A DNA stretch of 64,000 nt from Propionibacteriaceae bacterium (GTDB taxonomy: Bacteria > Actinomycetota > Actinomycetes > Propionibacteriales > Propionibacteriaceae), in assembly GCA_009780915.1 (NCBI GenBank), contig WQZD01000002.1, forward strand, positions 121,499-185,498, given 5' to 3'. The position numbers and the translations under genes were made by a program. Shown here in pieces: positions 57,014 to 64,000 of this stretch. The notes under the pieces are model-generated. The model had not been told where the DNA came from, searched no databases, and worked only from the letters and a program-made list of their open reading frames with translations. Each line of letters starts with the position of its first letter. Positions within the stretch are counted from its first letter, which is position 1.

Positions 57014-58413
57014 CCTTGATCCAGCCCCAACCCATCCCCGACCTCGACGGGGTCGGGAATGTGCACTTCATCGCCATCGGCGGCGCGGGGATGAGCGGTG
57101 TCGCGAGTTGTTTCCTCGCCCGAGGGATCCATGTCTCAGGATCCGATCAGTCGGACTCCCCGACGCTGGCCGCCCTGGCCCAGCAGGGAGCACAGGTCCA
57201 TGTGGGCCATGACGCGAGCCTGGTGGCGGGCGCGGACGCGGTGGTGGTCTCCTCCGCGATACGCCCTGACAATGTTGAATTATGTGAGGCCCGCCGCCTC
57301 GGGGTGCCCGTGTGGCACCGCAGTGTGGCGTTGGCCGCCGTGATGACCGGGCGCGAGGTCGTCGCCGTCGCCGGGACCCACGGCAAGACGACCACGACCG
57401 CCATGTGCGTGGCCGGGCTGCAGGGGGCGGGGGAGGACCCGTCCTATGTCATCGGCGGCACCGTGCTCGACACGGGTCTGGGCGCCCATATCGGTCATGA
57501 CGGCCCCTTCGTCGTGGAGGCGGACGAGTCGGACGGCTCCTTCCGTCAGTACCCTGCTCGGATCGGCGTCATCACCGGTATCGAGGCCGACCATCTCGAC
57601 ACCTGGGGGACATCGGACGCCTATCGAGACGGTTTCCGTGCCTTCGCCACGGGCGCCGCGATGGATTGCGTCGTTCTGGACGGAGACGACCCCGGCGCCG
57701 CAGAGTTGGCACGCGAGCTTCGCGACGCGGGTCGCACGGTGATGACGTACGGCCAATCCCATGACTGTGACGTGGTGCTGTCCCAGGTGGAGGAGACCGA
57801 GACCGCCAACCAGGCTCGGATCAGCTATGGCTCATGGTCGGGGCTGGTGACGTTGACCGTCCCCGGCGTCCACAATCTCCACAACGCCGCCGCCGCCGTG
57901 TGCGTGGGGCTGCGTCTGGGCCTGGACCCGGAGCGCTTCCTGGCCGGCCTGGCAGGTTTCCACGGCACGGCCCGCCGCTTCCAACGGCTGGGCACGGTGG
58001 CGGATGTCACCGTGGTCGACGACTACGCCCACCACCCCACCGAGGTGGAGGCGACCATCGCCGCCGCACGGGTGGTCGCCGGCACGGGACGGGTCGTGGT
58101 GTGTTTCCAGCCCCATCTGTTCTCCCGGACGCTGACCTTCGCCGACGCCTTCGGCGCCGCCCTGGCGCAGGCCGACGAGGTGATGGTCCTCGACGTCTAC
58201 CCGGCACGGGAAGACCCCATCGAGGGCGTCACCGGCGAGTTGGTCTCCCGCGCGGTCGAGGCCCATGGGGGCCGTGTGACCTACATCCCCGACATGGCGG
58301 ACGCTGTGAGCGTCATCCTGGACCATGTCAAGCCCGGTGACCTCGTCTTGACGGTGGGCGCCGGGTCCGTGACGACGCTGGGACCGCAGATCCTCGCAGG
58401 ATTGGAGAAGTGA
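57010..58413 (+). CDS. murC: UDP-N-acetylmuramate:L-alanine ligase
   Basis: A 467-residue Mur ligase adding L-Ala to UDP-MurNAc. It has the N-terminal HFIAIGGAGMSG loop, ATP-binding GTHGKTTT near 123-130, the FVVEADESDGSF block and the C-terminal DDYAHHPTEV. The stop overlaps the ftsQ start (TGATG). Confidence 0.96.
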   Translation: MTLIQPQPIPDLDGVGNVHFIAIGGAGMSGVASCFLARGIHVSGSDQSDSPTLAALAQQGAQVHVGHDASLVAGADAVVVSSAIRPDNVELCEARRLGVPVWHRSVALAAVMTGREVVAVAGTHGKTTTTAMCVAGLQGAGEDPSYVIGGTVLDTGLGAHIGHDGPFVVEADESDGSFRQYPARIGVITGIEADHLDTWGTSDAYRDGFRAFATGAAMDCVVLDGDDPGAAELARELRDAGRTVMTYGQSHDCDVVLSQVEETETANQARISYGSWSGLVTLTVPGVHNLHNAAAAVCVGLRLGLDPERFLAGLAGFHGTARRFQRLGTVADVTVVDDYAHHPTEVEATIAAARVVAGTGRVVVCFQPHLFSRTLTFADAFGAALAQADEVMVLDVYPAREDPIEGVTGELVSRAVEAHGGRVTYIPDMADAVSVILDHVKPGDLVLTVGAGSVTTLGPQILAGLEK

Positions 58414-59159
58414 TGCCGACCCGTACCACCCGCCCGCGCGTCTCGGACGCCACCACGGTCATCCGTGCGCGTCATCGCGCCCGCTCGAGGCGCCGTGCCA
58501 TCCGCGTGACGGTCATCGTCGCGGCGGTGGTGCTGGTGCTCGGCGGGATGTGGGCGGTGTGGCTGTCCAACTGGTTCGTCGCCCGGTCGGTCGACGTCAC
58601 GGGGACCTCGCAGATCTCCGCCGAGCAGATCGTGGCCACGGCGCAGGTGCCGCTGGGCACGCCGTTGGCGCGCGTGGACCTGGAAGCCATCCGGGAACGG
58701 GTCATCCAAGAACCTGTCGTCGCCGACGCGAAAGTCTCCCGTGAGTTGTCCGGCGTCATCCGCATCGACGTGACCGAGCGGGCGCCTGCGTACGCCATCG
58801 TGACCGGCAGCCAGGTGATGCTGGTGGACGCCACAGGCAAGGGGTATCTGCTCCTGGACTCCCTCCCCGAACCTCTGCCGATCGTGACGATCGCCAATCC
58901 TGGAACCGACGCGTCCCAGCGACTCATGGCCGACGCGGCGGTGATCATCACGGCGCTGCCCGACTCCGTGCGGTCCCAGATGCTGTCGATGGGCGCGCAG
59001 ACCCCCGACACGTTCACGATCAACCTGACCAGCGGCGCCCAGATACTGTGGGGGAGCTGCGACGACTCGGCTCTGAAGGCTCAGGTCATCGACGGGTTGA
59101 TCCACGTCCCGGCGTCGTATTACGACGTGAGTGCGCCCACCCACCCCGCCACCCGGTAG
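58413..59159 (+). CDS. ftsQ: Cell division protein FtsQ
   Basis: A 248-residue bitopic protein. The basic cytoplasmic N-terminus (rich in R) precedes one helix at about 30-53. The POTRA domain (about 58-125) starts RSVDVTGTSQISAEQIV and carries VTERAPAYAI; the beta domain follows. It links early and late divisome proteins. The ATG at 58413 sits 5 nt after GGAG; the GTG at 58410 is an alternative. A 123-bp gap precedes ftsZ. Confidence 0.92.
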   Translation: MPTRTTRPRVSDATTVIRARHRARSRRRAIRVTVIVAAVVLVLGGMWAVWLSNWFVARSVDVTGTSQISAEQIVATAQVPLGTPLARVDLEAIRERVIQEPVVADAKVSRELSGVIRIDVTERAPAYAIVTGSQVMLVDATGKGYLLLDSLPEPLPIVTIANPGTDASQRLMADAAVIITALPDSVRSQMLSMGAQTPDTFTINLTSGAQILWGSCDDSALKAQVIDGLIHVPASYYDVSAPTHPATR

Positions 59160-59282
59160 GGGAGAACAAGTCTGAACCCGAGGTTGAGGGTACGGCGCGT
59201 CGCAGGTAGGGTTCTGGAAGAAAACCCGCCAGTCTCGTAACCTGACTGGCAGTGTAGGTTCGATATTGAGATGAGGCTGCTG

Positions 59283-60428
59283 GTGGCGAACGCATCGCAG
59301 AACTATTTGGCTGTTATCAAAGTCGTGGGTGTCGGCGGTGGCGGCGTCAATTCTGTCAATCGGATGATTGAAGAAGAGTTGCGAGGCGTCGAGTTCATCG
59401 CGATCAACACCGATGCGCAGGCCCTTCTGATGTCCGACGCGGACGTGAAGCTCGACATCGGGCGCAATCTCACGCGAGGACTCGGCGCTGGAGCGGACCC
59501 CTCCAAGGGACGCCAGGCCGCCGAAGACCACGCCGAGGACATCGAGGAGGCGCTCAAGGGCGCCGACATGGTCTTCGTCGCGGCCGGTGAAGGTGGCGGC
59601 ACGGGCACGGGCGGCGCGCCGGTCGTGGCTCGCATCGCGAGGTCCTTGGGCGCGTTGACGGTCGGCGTCGTCACACGTCCCTTCTCCTTCGAAGGTCGCA
59701 GTCGTGCGCAGCGCGCCGAGGAGGGCATCTCCGACCTGAGGGACGAGGTCGACACCCTCATCGTGATCCCCAACGACAAACTCCTCCAGATGGCTGACAC
59801 CCAGGTGTCCATGCTGGACGCCTTCAAGCAGGCCGACCAGGTGCTCATGCAAGGCGTGGCAGGCATCTCCGACTTGATCACCACCCCCGGCACCGTGAAC
59901 GTCGACTTCGCCGATGTGAAGGCGGTCATGTCGAACACCGGCTCCGCCTTGATGGGCATCGGATCCGCCCGAGGCGAGAACCGTGCCCGCATCGCTGCGG
60001 AGATGGCCATCTCCTCACCGCTCCTCGAGTCCCGTATCGACGGGGCCAAGGGCGTCCTGCTGTCCATCGCCGCCGGGTCGGACCTCCTCCTGCACGAAGT
60101 GTCCGCGGCGGCCAACCTCATCCAGGAGTGCGCGTCCGAGGACGCGAACATCATCTGGGGCACCGTCATCGACGACGCCCTCGGCGACGAGGTGAGGGTG
60201 ACCGTGATCGCGGCCGGCTTCGACGGGATCCCGTCGAGGGCGCAGCCACGCGTGGCGCCTCCTCGTCCTATCCACACGTCCGCCACCGAGCCGACAGAGG
60301 CCTTGGCGCCGGCGGCGCCTCGCCCGGCCACGCCTGAGACGCCTGTCCGTGAGGCGTCTGCTTCGCGCCCGCCCCGGCGTCGTCCGGACGAGGACAGCGG
60401 GATAGAGCTGCCGGACTTCTTCAAGTGA
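59283..60428 (+). CDS. ftsZ: Cell division GTPase FtsZ
   Basis: A 381-residue tubulin homologue forming the Z ring. The GTP-binding signature is GGGTGTG at 104-110, the T7-loop region [11 protein letters not shown] lies near 200, a Pro/Ala-rich linker spans about 318-370, and the conserved C-terminal peptide ELPDFFK binds SepF and membrane partners. The GTG at 59283 was chosen: GATGAGG lies 6 nt upstream and it yields the usual [16 protein letters not shown]. The ATG at 59271 has no such site. The gap to ftsQ holds a GCCAGT/ACTGGC hairpin and likely a promoter. Confidence 0.95.
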   Translation: MANASQNYLAVIKVVGVGGGGVNSVNRMIEEELRGVEFIAINTDAQALLMSDADVKLDIGRNLTRGLGAGADPSKGRQAAEDHAEDIEEALKGADMVFVAAGEGGGTGTGGAPVVARIARSLGALTVGVVTRPFSFEGRSRAQRAEEGISDLRDEVDTLIVIPNDKLLQMADTQVSMLDAFKQADQVLMQGVAGISDLITTPGTVNVDFADVKAVMSNTGSALMGIGSARGENRARIAAEMAISSPLLESRIDGAKGVLLSIAAGSDLLLHEVSAAANLIQECASEDANIIWGTVIDDALGDEVRVTVIAAGFDGIPSRAQPRVAPPRPIHTSATEPTEALAPAAPRPATPETPVREASASRPPRRRPDEDSGIELPDFFK

Positions 60429-61219
60429 CCTTCTCCACCGTCATCGACCCTGCGAGCAATCTCGGGGTCGGTGTGGCTTTCACCGACCGTCTGGGCGGCG
60501 TCAGCGAGGCGCCTCACGACTCCCTCGACTTGGGTCGACCGGGTGTCGACCCCAGCGTCGACGAGAATGTCGCGATCGTGGGGGCGGCGATCGGCTGCCA
60601 GAACCTGGCCATGTGCTCGCAGGTCCACGGAACCCATGTCGTCACGGTGGACGCCTCCTACCCCTTCCTGGGCGTACGTCGCGGCCCGGCCCCTGAAGCG
60701 GACGCCATGGTCTGCGTCGACTTGGGCATGGCGTTGGTCATCCGCGTGGCCGACTGCGTGCCCGTCCTCCTGGCTGACCCGAAGCGCCGTGTGATCGGCG
60801 CGGCGCACGCCGGGCGGGTCGGTCTTCTCGCAGGCGTCCTCCACGAGACGGTCGAGGCGATGCGGGGGATGGGGGCACGCGACATCACGGCGTGGATCGG
60901 TCCTCACGTGTGCGCGTCCTGTTACGAGGTCCCCCCACAGATGGCCGAGGACGCGTGGAGCCTGATCCCGGCCACGCGGGGCCGGTCGGCACGCGGGACG
61001 CCGGCCATCGACCTGGGGGAGGGGGCGCAGGCCGCCCTCATCGCGGACGGCGTGCGTGTCACCCGCTGCGATCCCTGCACGTCGTGTGACCCGAGGTTCT
61101 TCTCCTATCGCCGCGACCAGGGACGCACGGGACGCCAAGCCGGGGTGATCTGGCTCGATTCCGCCGAGCCGTGGCGTGTCTCCCCGCCCGAGTTGAACTT
61201 CGCGGTAGCCTCGCAGTAG
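60425..61219 (+). CDS. pgeF: Peptidoglycan editing factor PgeF (YfiH family)
   Basis: A 264-residue multicopper-oxidase-like (DUF152) protein. The metal site is His68 (SQVHGTH), Cys111 (VADCVPV) and His128 (AAHAGRVG). PgeF removes misincorporated residues from UDP-MurNAc-peptide precursors in E. coli; relatives also show purine nucleoside activity. The GTG overlaps the ftsZ stop (GTGA). yggS, which usually comes next in actinobacteria, is absent; sepF follows after 18 bp. Confidence 0.92.
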   Translation: MTFSTVIDPASNLGVGVAFTDRLGGVSEAPHDSLDLGRPGVDPSVDENVAIVGAAIGCQNLAMCSQVHGTHVVTVDASYPFLGVRRGPAPEADAMVCVDLGMALVIRVADCVPVLLADPKRRVIGAAHAGRVGLLAGVLHETVEAMRGMGARDITAWIGPHVCASCYEVPPQMAEDAWSLIPATRGRSARGTPAIDLGEGAQAALIADGVRVTRCDPCTSCDPRFFSYRRDQGRTGRQAGVIWLDSAEPWRVSPPELNFAVASQ

Positions 61220-61237
61220 TAAGAGTGAGGAGCTGCC

Positions 61238-61744
61238 ATGCCTGGTCGGTTGAGTAAAGTGGCCGCGTTCATCTTGGGACCGAGCACTCCGACGGACGAC
61301 GACGAGTTCGAGTCCGATCTGGAGGAGTCCGCCCAGGACGACGAGCCCACCGATATCGTCGACATCGACGCGGCCCGGTCTGTGACCGAGCGGCCACGGC
61401 CTGTGCGTCCAGGGTCTGTGACCTCGTTGGACCAACACCGTCGCACGGCGTCGGCGCGCCCTGTCGCCATGAGCCAGATCTTGCACATCCGTCCGTACTC
61501 CTTCTCCGAGGCGGCCAAGATCGGGGAGTCGTTCAAGGACGGCGTGCCCATCATCCTCAACTTGACGACCACCGACGAGAAGCAGGCCCAGAAGCTCATC
61601 GACTTCGCGTCCGGGATGGCCTTCGTCACCGATGGGAAACTGGAGCGGATCACGCCGAGAGTCTTCATCATCATCCCCTCCACCGTGCAACTCACGCAGG
61701 CGGACAAGGAACAGTTGACGCAGACCCACCACCTTCACGAGTGA
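61238..61744 (+). CDS. sepF: Cell division protein SepF
   Basis: A 168-residue FtsZ-anchoring protein. The N-terminal amphipathic segment (MPGRLSKVAAFILG) binds membrane, and an acidic disordered linker runs to about 75. The SepF core has ILHIRPYSFSEAAKIGESF, GVPIILNLTTTD and FASGMAF. In actinobacteria, which lack FtsA, SepF is the main Z-ring tether. GAGGAG lies ahead of the ATG. Confidence 0.94.
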   Translation: MPGRLSKVAAFILGPSTPTDDDEFESDLEESAQDDEPTDIVDIDAARSVTERPRPVRPGSVTSLDQHRRTASARPVAMSQILHIRPYSFSEAAKIGESFKDGVPIILNLTTTDEKQAQKLIDFASGMAFVTDGKLERITPRVFIIIPSTVQLTQADKEQLTQTHHLHE

Positions 61745-61750
61745 GGTGTG

Positions 61751-62041
61751 ATGGCGATTGTCGGCTGGGTCCTGATCGGACTCTTGACGGTCTACGAATG
61801 GGTCCTCATCTGCCGGGCCATCATCTCGTGGATCCAGTTGTTCCGTCCCCATTGGGCGCCCAAGGGCATAATCTTGCTCATTGCTGAAGGGGCCTATACC
61901 CTCACCGATCCTCCCTTAAGGTTCTTAAGAAAGTTCATGAGACCGTTGAGACTCGGGAACGTCCAACTCGACATGGCCTTCTTGGTGCTATTTATCCTTG
62001 TCATCTTGTGTTTTCGGATCGTCCAGTGGGTCTTTCTTTGA
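61751..62041 (+). CDS. YggT family membrane protein
   Basis: A 96-residue protein with two YggT-type hydrophobic segments, at about 3-28 (WVLIGLLTVYEWVLICRAII) and 72-94. The TDPPLRFLRKFMRPLRLGN loop with conserved P-L-R pattern is diagnostic. It probably affects envelope or divisome function; the precise role is unknown. The ATG at 61751 is 4 nt after GAGG; GTG 61748 is possible. It lies 6 bp after sepF. Confidence 0.92.
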   Translation: MAIVGWVLIGLLTVYEWVLICRAIISWIQLFRPHWAPKGIILLIAEGAYTLTDPPLRFLRKFMRPLRLGNVQLDMAFLVLFILVILCFRIVQWVFL

Positions 62042-62081
62042 TCCAGGGGGTATCCTGATGGAGCGGGTTGCGCATGCCGGA

Positions 62082-62110
62082 TTGAGCATTTGCTTGCTCT
62101 GCGGTAGCCT
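62082..62110 (+). promoter_or_regulatory. Probable divIVA promoter
   Basis: TTGAGC (62082-62087), a 17-bp spacer and TAGCCT (62105-62110) lie about 60 bp before divIVA. Confidence 0.5.
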
Positions 62111-62169
62111 AGCCGTACTCATCATTTTCTCAGGATTGATTTCTCTGCCACGCTGAAAGGGCTAATGCC

Positions 62170-63444
62170 ATGACGATGACTCTGGACGAGGTGCGCAAGA
62201 CACGATTTCACATGTCTCGCCGCAACGGTTACGAGGTCACGGATGTCGATATCTTCGTTGATAAGGTCGAGGAGGCCATCCAGGTCCTGACCACCGAGAA
62301 CGAGAACCTGCGTCGAACGGCCAACCAGGCCGAGTCCACCCCGGGCAACGACCAGGAAGTCGAGAATCTTCGTTTCCAGCTGACTCGTCTTCAAGACGAC
62401 AGGAATGGTGCGAGCACCCAAATCGCACAGTTGACCGCCGAACTCGAACAGGCCCGCGCCATCGCGCAGACCGCTGCCACGTCCGGTGCGGACGAGGCCA
62501 CTGTGCGCGAGTTGGAGATGCTGCGCAAGCAGGTGTCCGACGTGAAGGGCCAGTTGGACCAGACGAAGGGCCAACTCGATCAATCCAAGACCCAGCTGGA
62601 CCAGACCAAGACTCAACTGGATCAGACGAAGACCCAGCTCGATCAGACCAAGAACCAACTCGCCGACGCGCAGCAGAACGCCGTCGGCCAGGACCAGTAC
62701 ATGCGACTGACCGGTGAGAACCACCAACTGCGCGAGCAACTCGAGCAGATGATGGCCGCCGAGAAGATGAGCGGCGACACCATGCCCATCGCGGTCACCA
62801 CGTCCCCCGAGGCCAGCTCCGCAGTGGTACGCCTGGTGCAGTTGGCCACCGAGCAGGCCGACAACCTGGTCACCGAGGCGACAGCAGAGGCCGCCAAGCG
62901 CAAGCAGGCCGTCGACGAAGAGCTCAACGTCATGAAGGAGCAGGCCGACACCTATGTGGCCCGCGTGAAGACCGAGGCTGACGCCCATGCCGCTCAGGTG
63001 AAGTCCGAGGCCCAGTTCTCCGCCGAGGAGATGCTGCGCAAGGCGACCGACTCCTCAGCGCAGATGACGGCCGAGGCGCAGGACAAGGCGGAGCGCATGG
63101 ATCGCGACGCACGTACCAATGCCGAGCGACTGGTCCAAGAGGCCCAGCAGCGCGCGGCCACCATCGACGGTGAGATCGCCGCGCGTCGTTCCGAGGTCTT
63201 CGGGGCCTTGGAATCCGAGCGCGACATGTTGTTCGCCAAGGTGGAGAAGCTGAAGACCTACGAGAAGAGCTTCCGTCAGACGATGACCGGATACCTCACC
63301 AGCCAGATCGAGCGTCTCGACTCCTCGCAGTTCGCCCCCGAAGAGGTCCCGGAGCTGCTCCAGACCCCCGGGCGCACGGCCAACGAGTGGAACGCCGACA
63401 CAACGAGCGCGACTCCGAGATTGGACGCTCTGCTCGAAGGCTGA
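62170..63444 (+). CDS. divIVA: Polar growth and division scaffold DivIVA (Wag31-like)
   Basis: A 424-residue coiled-coil protein. The N-terminal DivIVA domain (about 1-55: TLDEVRKTRFHMSRRNGYEV, DVDIFVDKVEEAI) binds curved membrane. A central coiled coil includes six near-perfect heptads of QLDQTK type (127-168), then a long Ala/Glu/Lys coiled coil (about 215-385). DivIVA marks poles and recruits the elongation machinery in actinobacteria. The ATG at 62170 is about 9 nt after AAAGGG; ATG 62176 is possible. Confidence 0.93.
   Translation: MTMTLDEVRKTRFHMSRRNGYEVTDVDIFVDKVEEAIQVLTTENENLRRTANQAESTPGNDQEVENLRFQLTRLQDDRNGASTQIAQLTAELEQARAIAQTAATSGADEATVRELEMLRKQVSDVKGQLDQTKGQLDQSKTQLDQTKTQLDQTKTQLDQTKNQLADAQQNAVGQDQYMRLTGENHQLREQLEQMMAAEKMSGDTMPIAVTTSPEASSAVVRLVQLATEQADNLVTEATAEAAKRKQAVDEELNVMKEQADTYVARVKTEADAHAAQVKSEAQFSAEEMLRKATDSSAQMTAEAQDKAERMDRDARTNAERLVQEAQQRAATIDGEIAARRSEVFGALESERDMLFAKVEKLKTYEKSFRQTMTGYLTSQIERLDSSQFAPEEVPELLQTPGRTANEWNADTTSATPRLDALLEG
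62548..62673 (+). repeat. Six 21-bp coding repeats in divIVA
   Basis: Six consecutive 21-bp units encode GQLDQTK/TQLDQTK-type heptads; the last has diverged. Synonymous codons differ between units (CAG/CAA, TTG/CTC/CTG, GAC/GAT), so the repeat is clearer in protein than in DNA. Confidence 0.9.
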
Positions 63445-63583
63445 GGCCTCCACGTGCGGCAGAAGGCGCGTCGAGGGTGTAATTCATCTTCACTATTTGG
63501 TCGTCGGGCCTGCCGACTTCCTCTTTTATCCGATCACCGCTACAGTATGCGTACGAAAGCCCATTTCCAGTAAGGAGGTTTCC

Positions 63584-64000
63584 GTGGGGAGCACGCCGAA
63601 AGACCAGGTCGACAACACGCCTGTGACAATTCCCGTGGCTGAGGGAGAAGACCCGTGGACGGTGGAAGAACTGTCCGAGATCCGCGAGCAACTGCATGAA
63701 GACGTCTCAGCGTTCGAACAGAAGTACATGGCCGCCCAGGCCGAGTTGACCGAACTCTTGACCGAGGGATCCGACATGGCCGGACGCGATCCCGCCGACG
63801 TCGGGTCCACGAACTTCGAGCGCGACCAGGAGATGTCTCTTGTCGCCAACGCTCGGGAGATGTTCGAGCAAGGCGAACTGGCGCTGAGGTTGTTCGACGA
63901 GGGAAGTTACGGAGTTTGCGAGTCCTGCGGCAAAGCGATTGGGAAAGCGCGTCTACAGGCCTTCCCGCGCGCCACGATGTGCGTGTCGTGCAAGCAGCGC
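63584..64000 (+). CDS. DksA/TraR-type C4 zinc-finger protein, 5' part
   Basis: The first 139 codons are present; the gene runs off the right edge. A helical region (ELSEIREQLHEDVSAFEQKY and following) is followed by a C4 zinc finger of the DksA/TraR type: CESCG and CVSC, with GSYGVCESCGKAIGKARLQA in between. In actinobacteria this gene commonly follows divIVA and precedes lspA. The protein is probably an RNA polymerase secondary-channel or transcription-associated factor; DksA-like activity is unproven. The GTG has TAAGGAGG 5 nt upstream, the best ribosome-binding site nearby. Confidence 0.88.
   Translation, partial: MGSTPKDQVDNTPVTIPVAEGEDPWTVEELSEIREQLHEDVSAFEQKYMAAQAELTELLTEGSDMAGRDPADVGSTNFERDQEMSLVANAREMFEQGELALRLFDEGSYGVCESCGKAIGKARLQAFPRATMCVSCKQR

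Overview
The window is GC-rich actinobacterial chromosome carrying almost only core genes at high coding density. Supporting signs are the rplM-rpsI-glmM block, paired clpP1/clpP2, class II glyS, an MptB-type mannosyltransferase, DUF3040 beside mraZ, ftsZ followed by pgeF/sepF/yggT/divIVA, GTG/TTG/ATC starts, and T-poor terminator hairpins. A Propionibacteriaceae-like organism is a reasonable guess, but no rRNA or other marker settles it.

Layout. 1-7.6 kb: the end of a Xer-type recombinase, a convergent two-domain M23 protein, ribosomal proteins L13 and S9, glmM, coaA (reverse), glmS and an NAD(P)H-hydrate dehydratase. 7.6-11.5 kb (reverse): a GNAT acetyltransferase and a zinc cassette znuA-znuC-znuB-zur; a near-consensus promoter, a Zur-like operator and the znuA start codon are superimposed. 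11.5-13.7 kb: a small accessory island with 9-bp repeats, a 137-bp inverted-repeat element, an orphan ComEC-type metallo-beta-lactamase-fold protein and an 81-bp tandem repeat array with palindromes. 13.8-20.7 kb: glyS, dusB, dgt, dnaG (reverse), a short divergent sigma factor and a NifX-like protein. 20.7-24.9 kb: tig, clpP1, clpP2, clpX. 25-31.8 kb: two polyprenol-mannose mannosyltransferases, an HIBCH-like hydrolase, a membrane metallophosphatase, exonuclease III and YajQ. 31.9-33.9 kb: an MFS exporter and an AlkD-like glycosylase. 34-39.9 kb: infC (AUC start, leader attenuator), rpmI, rplT, an rRNA methyltransferase, pheS and pheT. 40-46 kb: argC-J-B-D-R-H behind paired ARG boxes. 46-47.9 kb: tyrS and a DUF3040 protein. 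48.2-62 kb: mraZ-rsmH-ftsL-ftsI-mraY-murD-ftsW-murG-murC-ftsQ-ftsZ-pgeF-sepF-yggT, then divIVA and the start of a DksA/TraR-type zinc-finger gene.

The genes form coherent modules: peptidoglycan precursor supply (glmM, glmS, the dcw cluster), translation, proteostasis (Tig/ClpXP), zinc uptake with its own repressor, and arginine synthesis with its own repressor. Most operon junctions are 4-nt ATGA overlaps.

The most notable departures from expectation are: murE and murF are absent between ftsI and mraY, leaving 183 bp; argF and argG are absent from the arg operon; yggS is absent between pgeF and sepF; several genes have a -10-like box 6-8 nt before the start codon, suggesting leaderless mRNAs; and the 11.5-13.7 kb island carries unexplained structured repeats around the orphan nuclease-like protein. 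No tRNA, rRNA, CRISPR array, prophage or transposase gene was seen.
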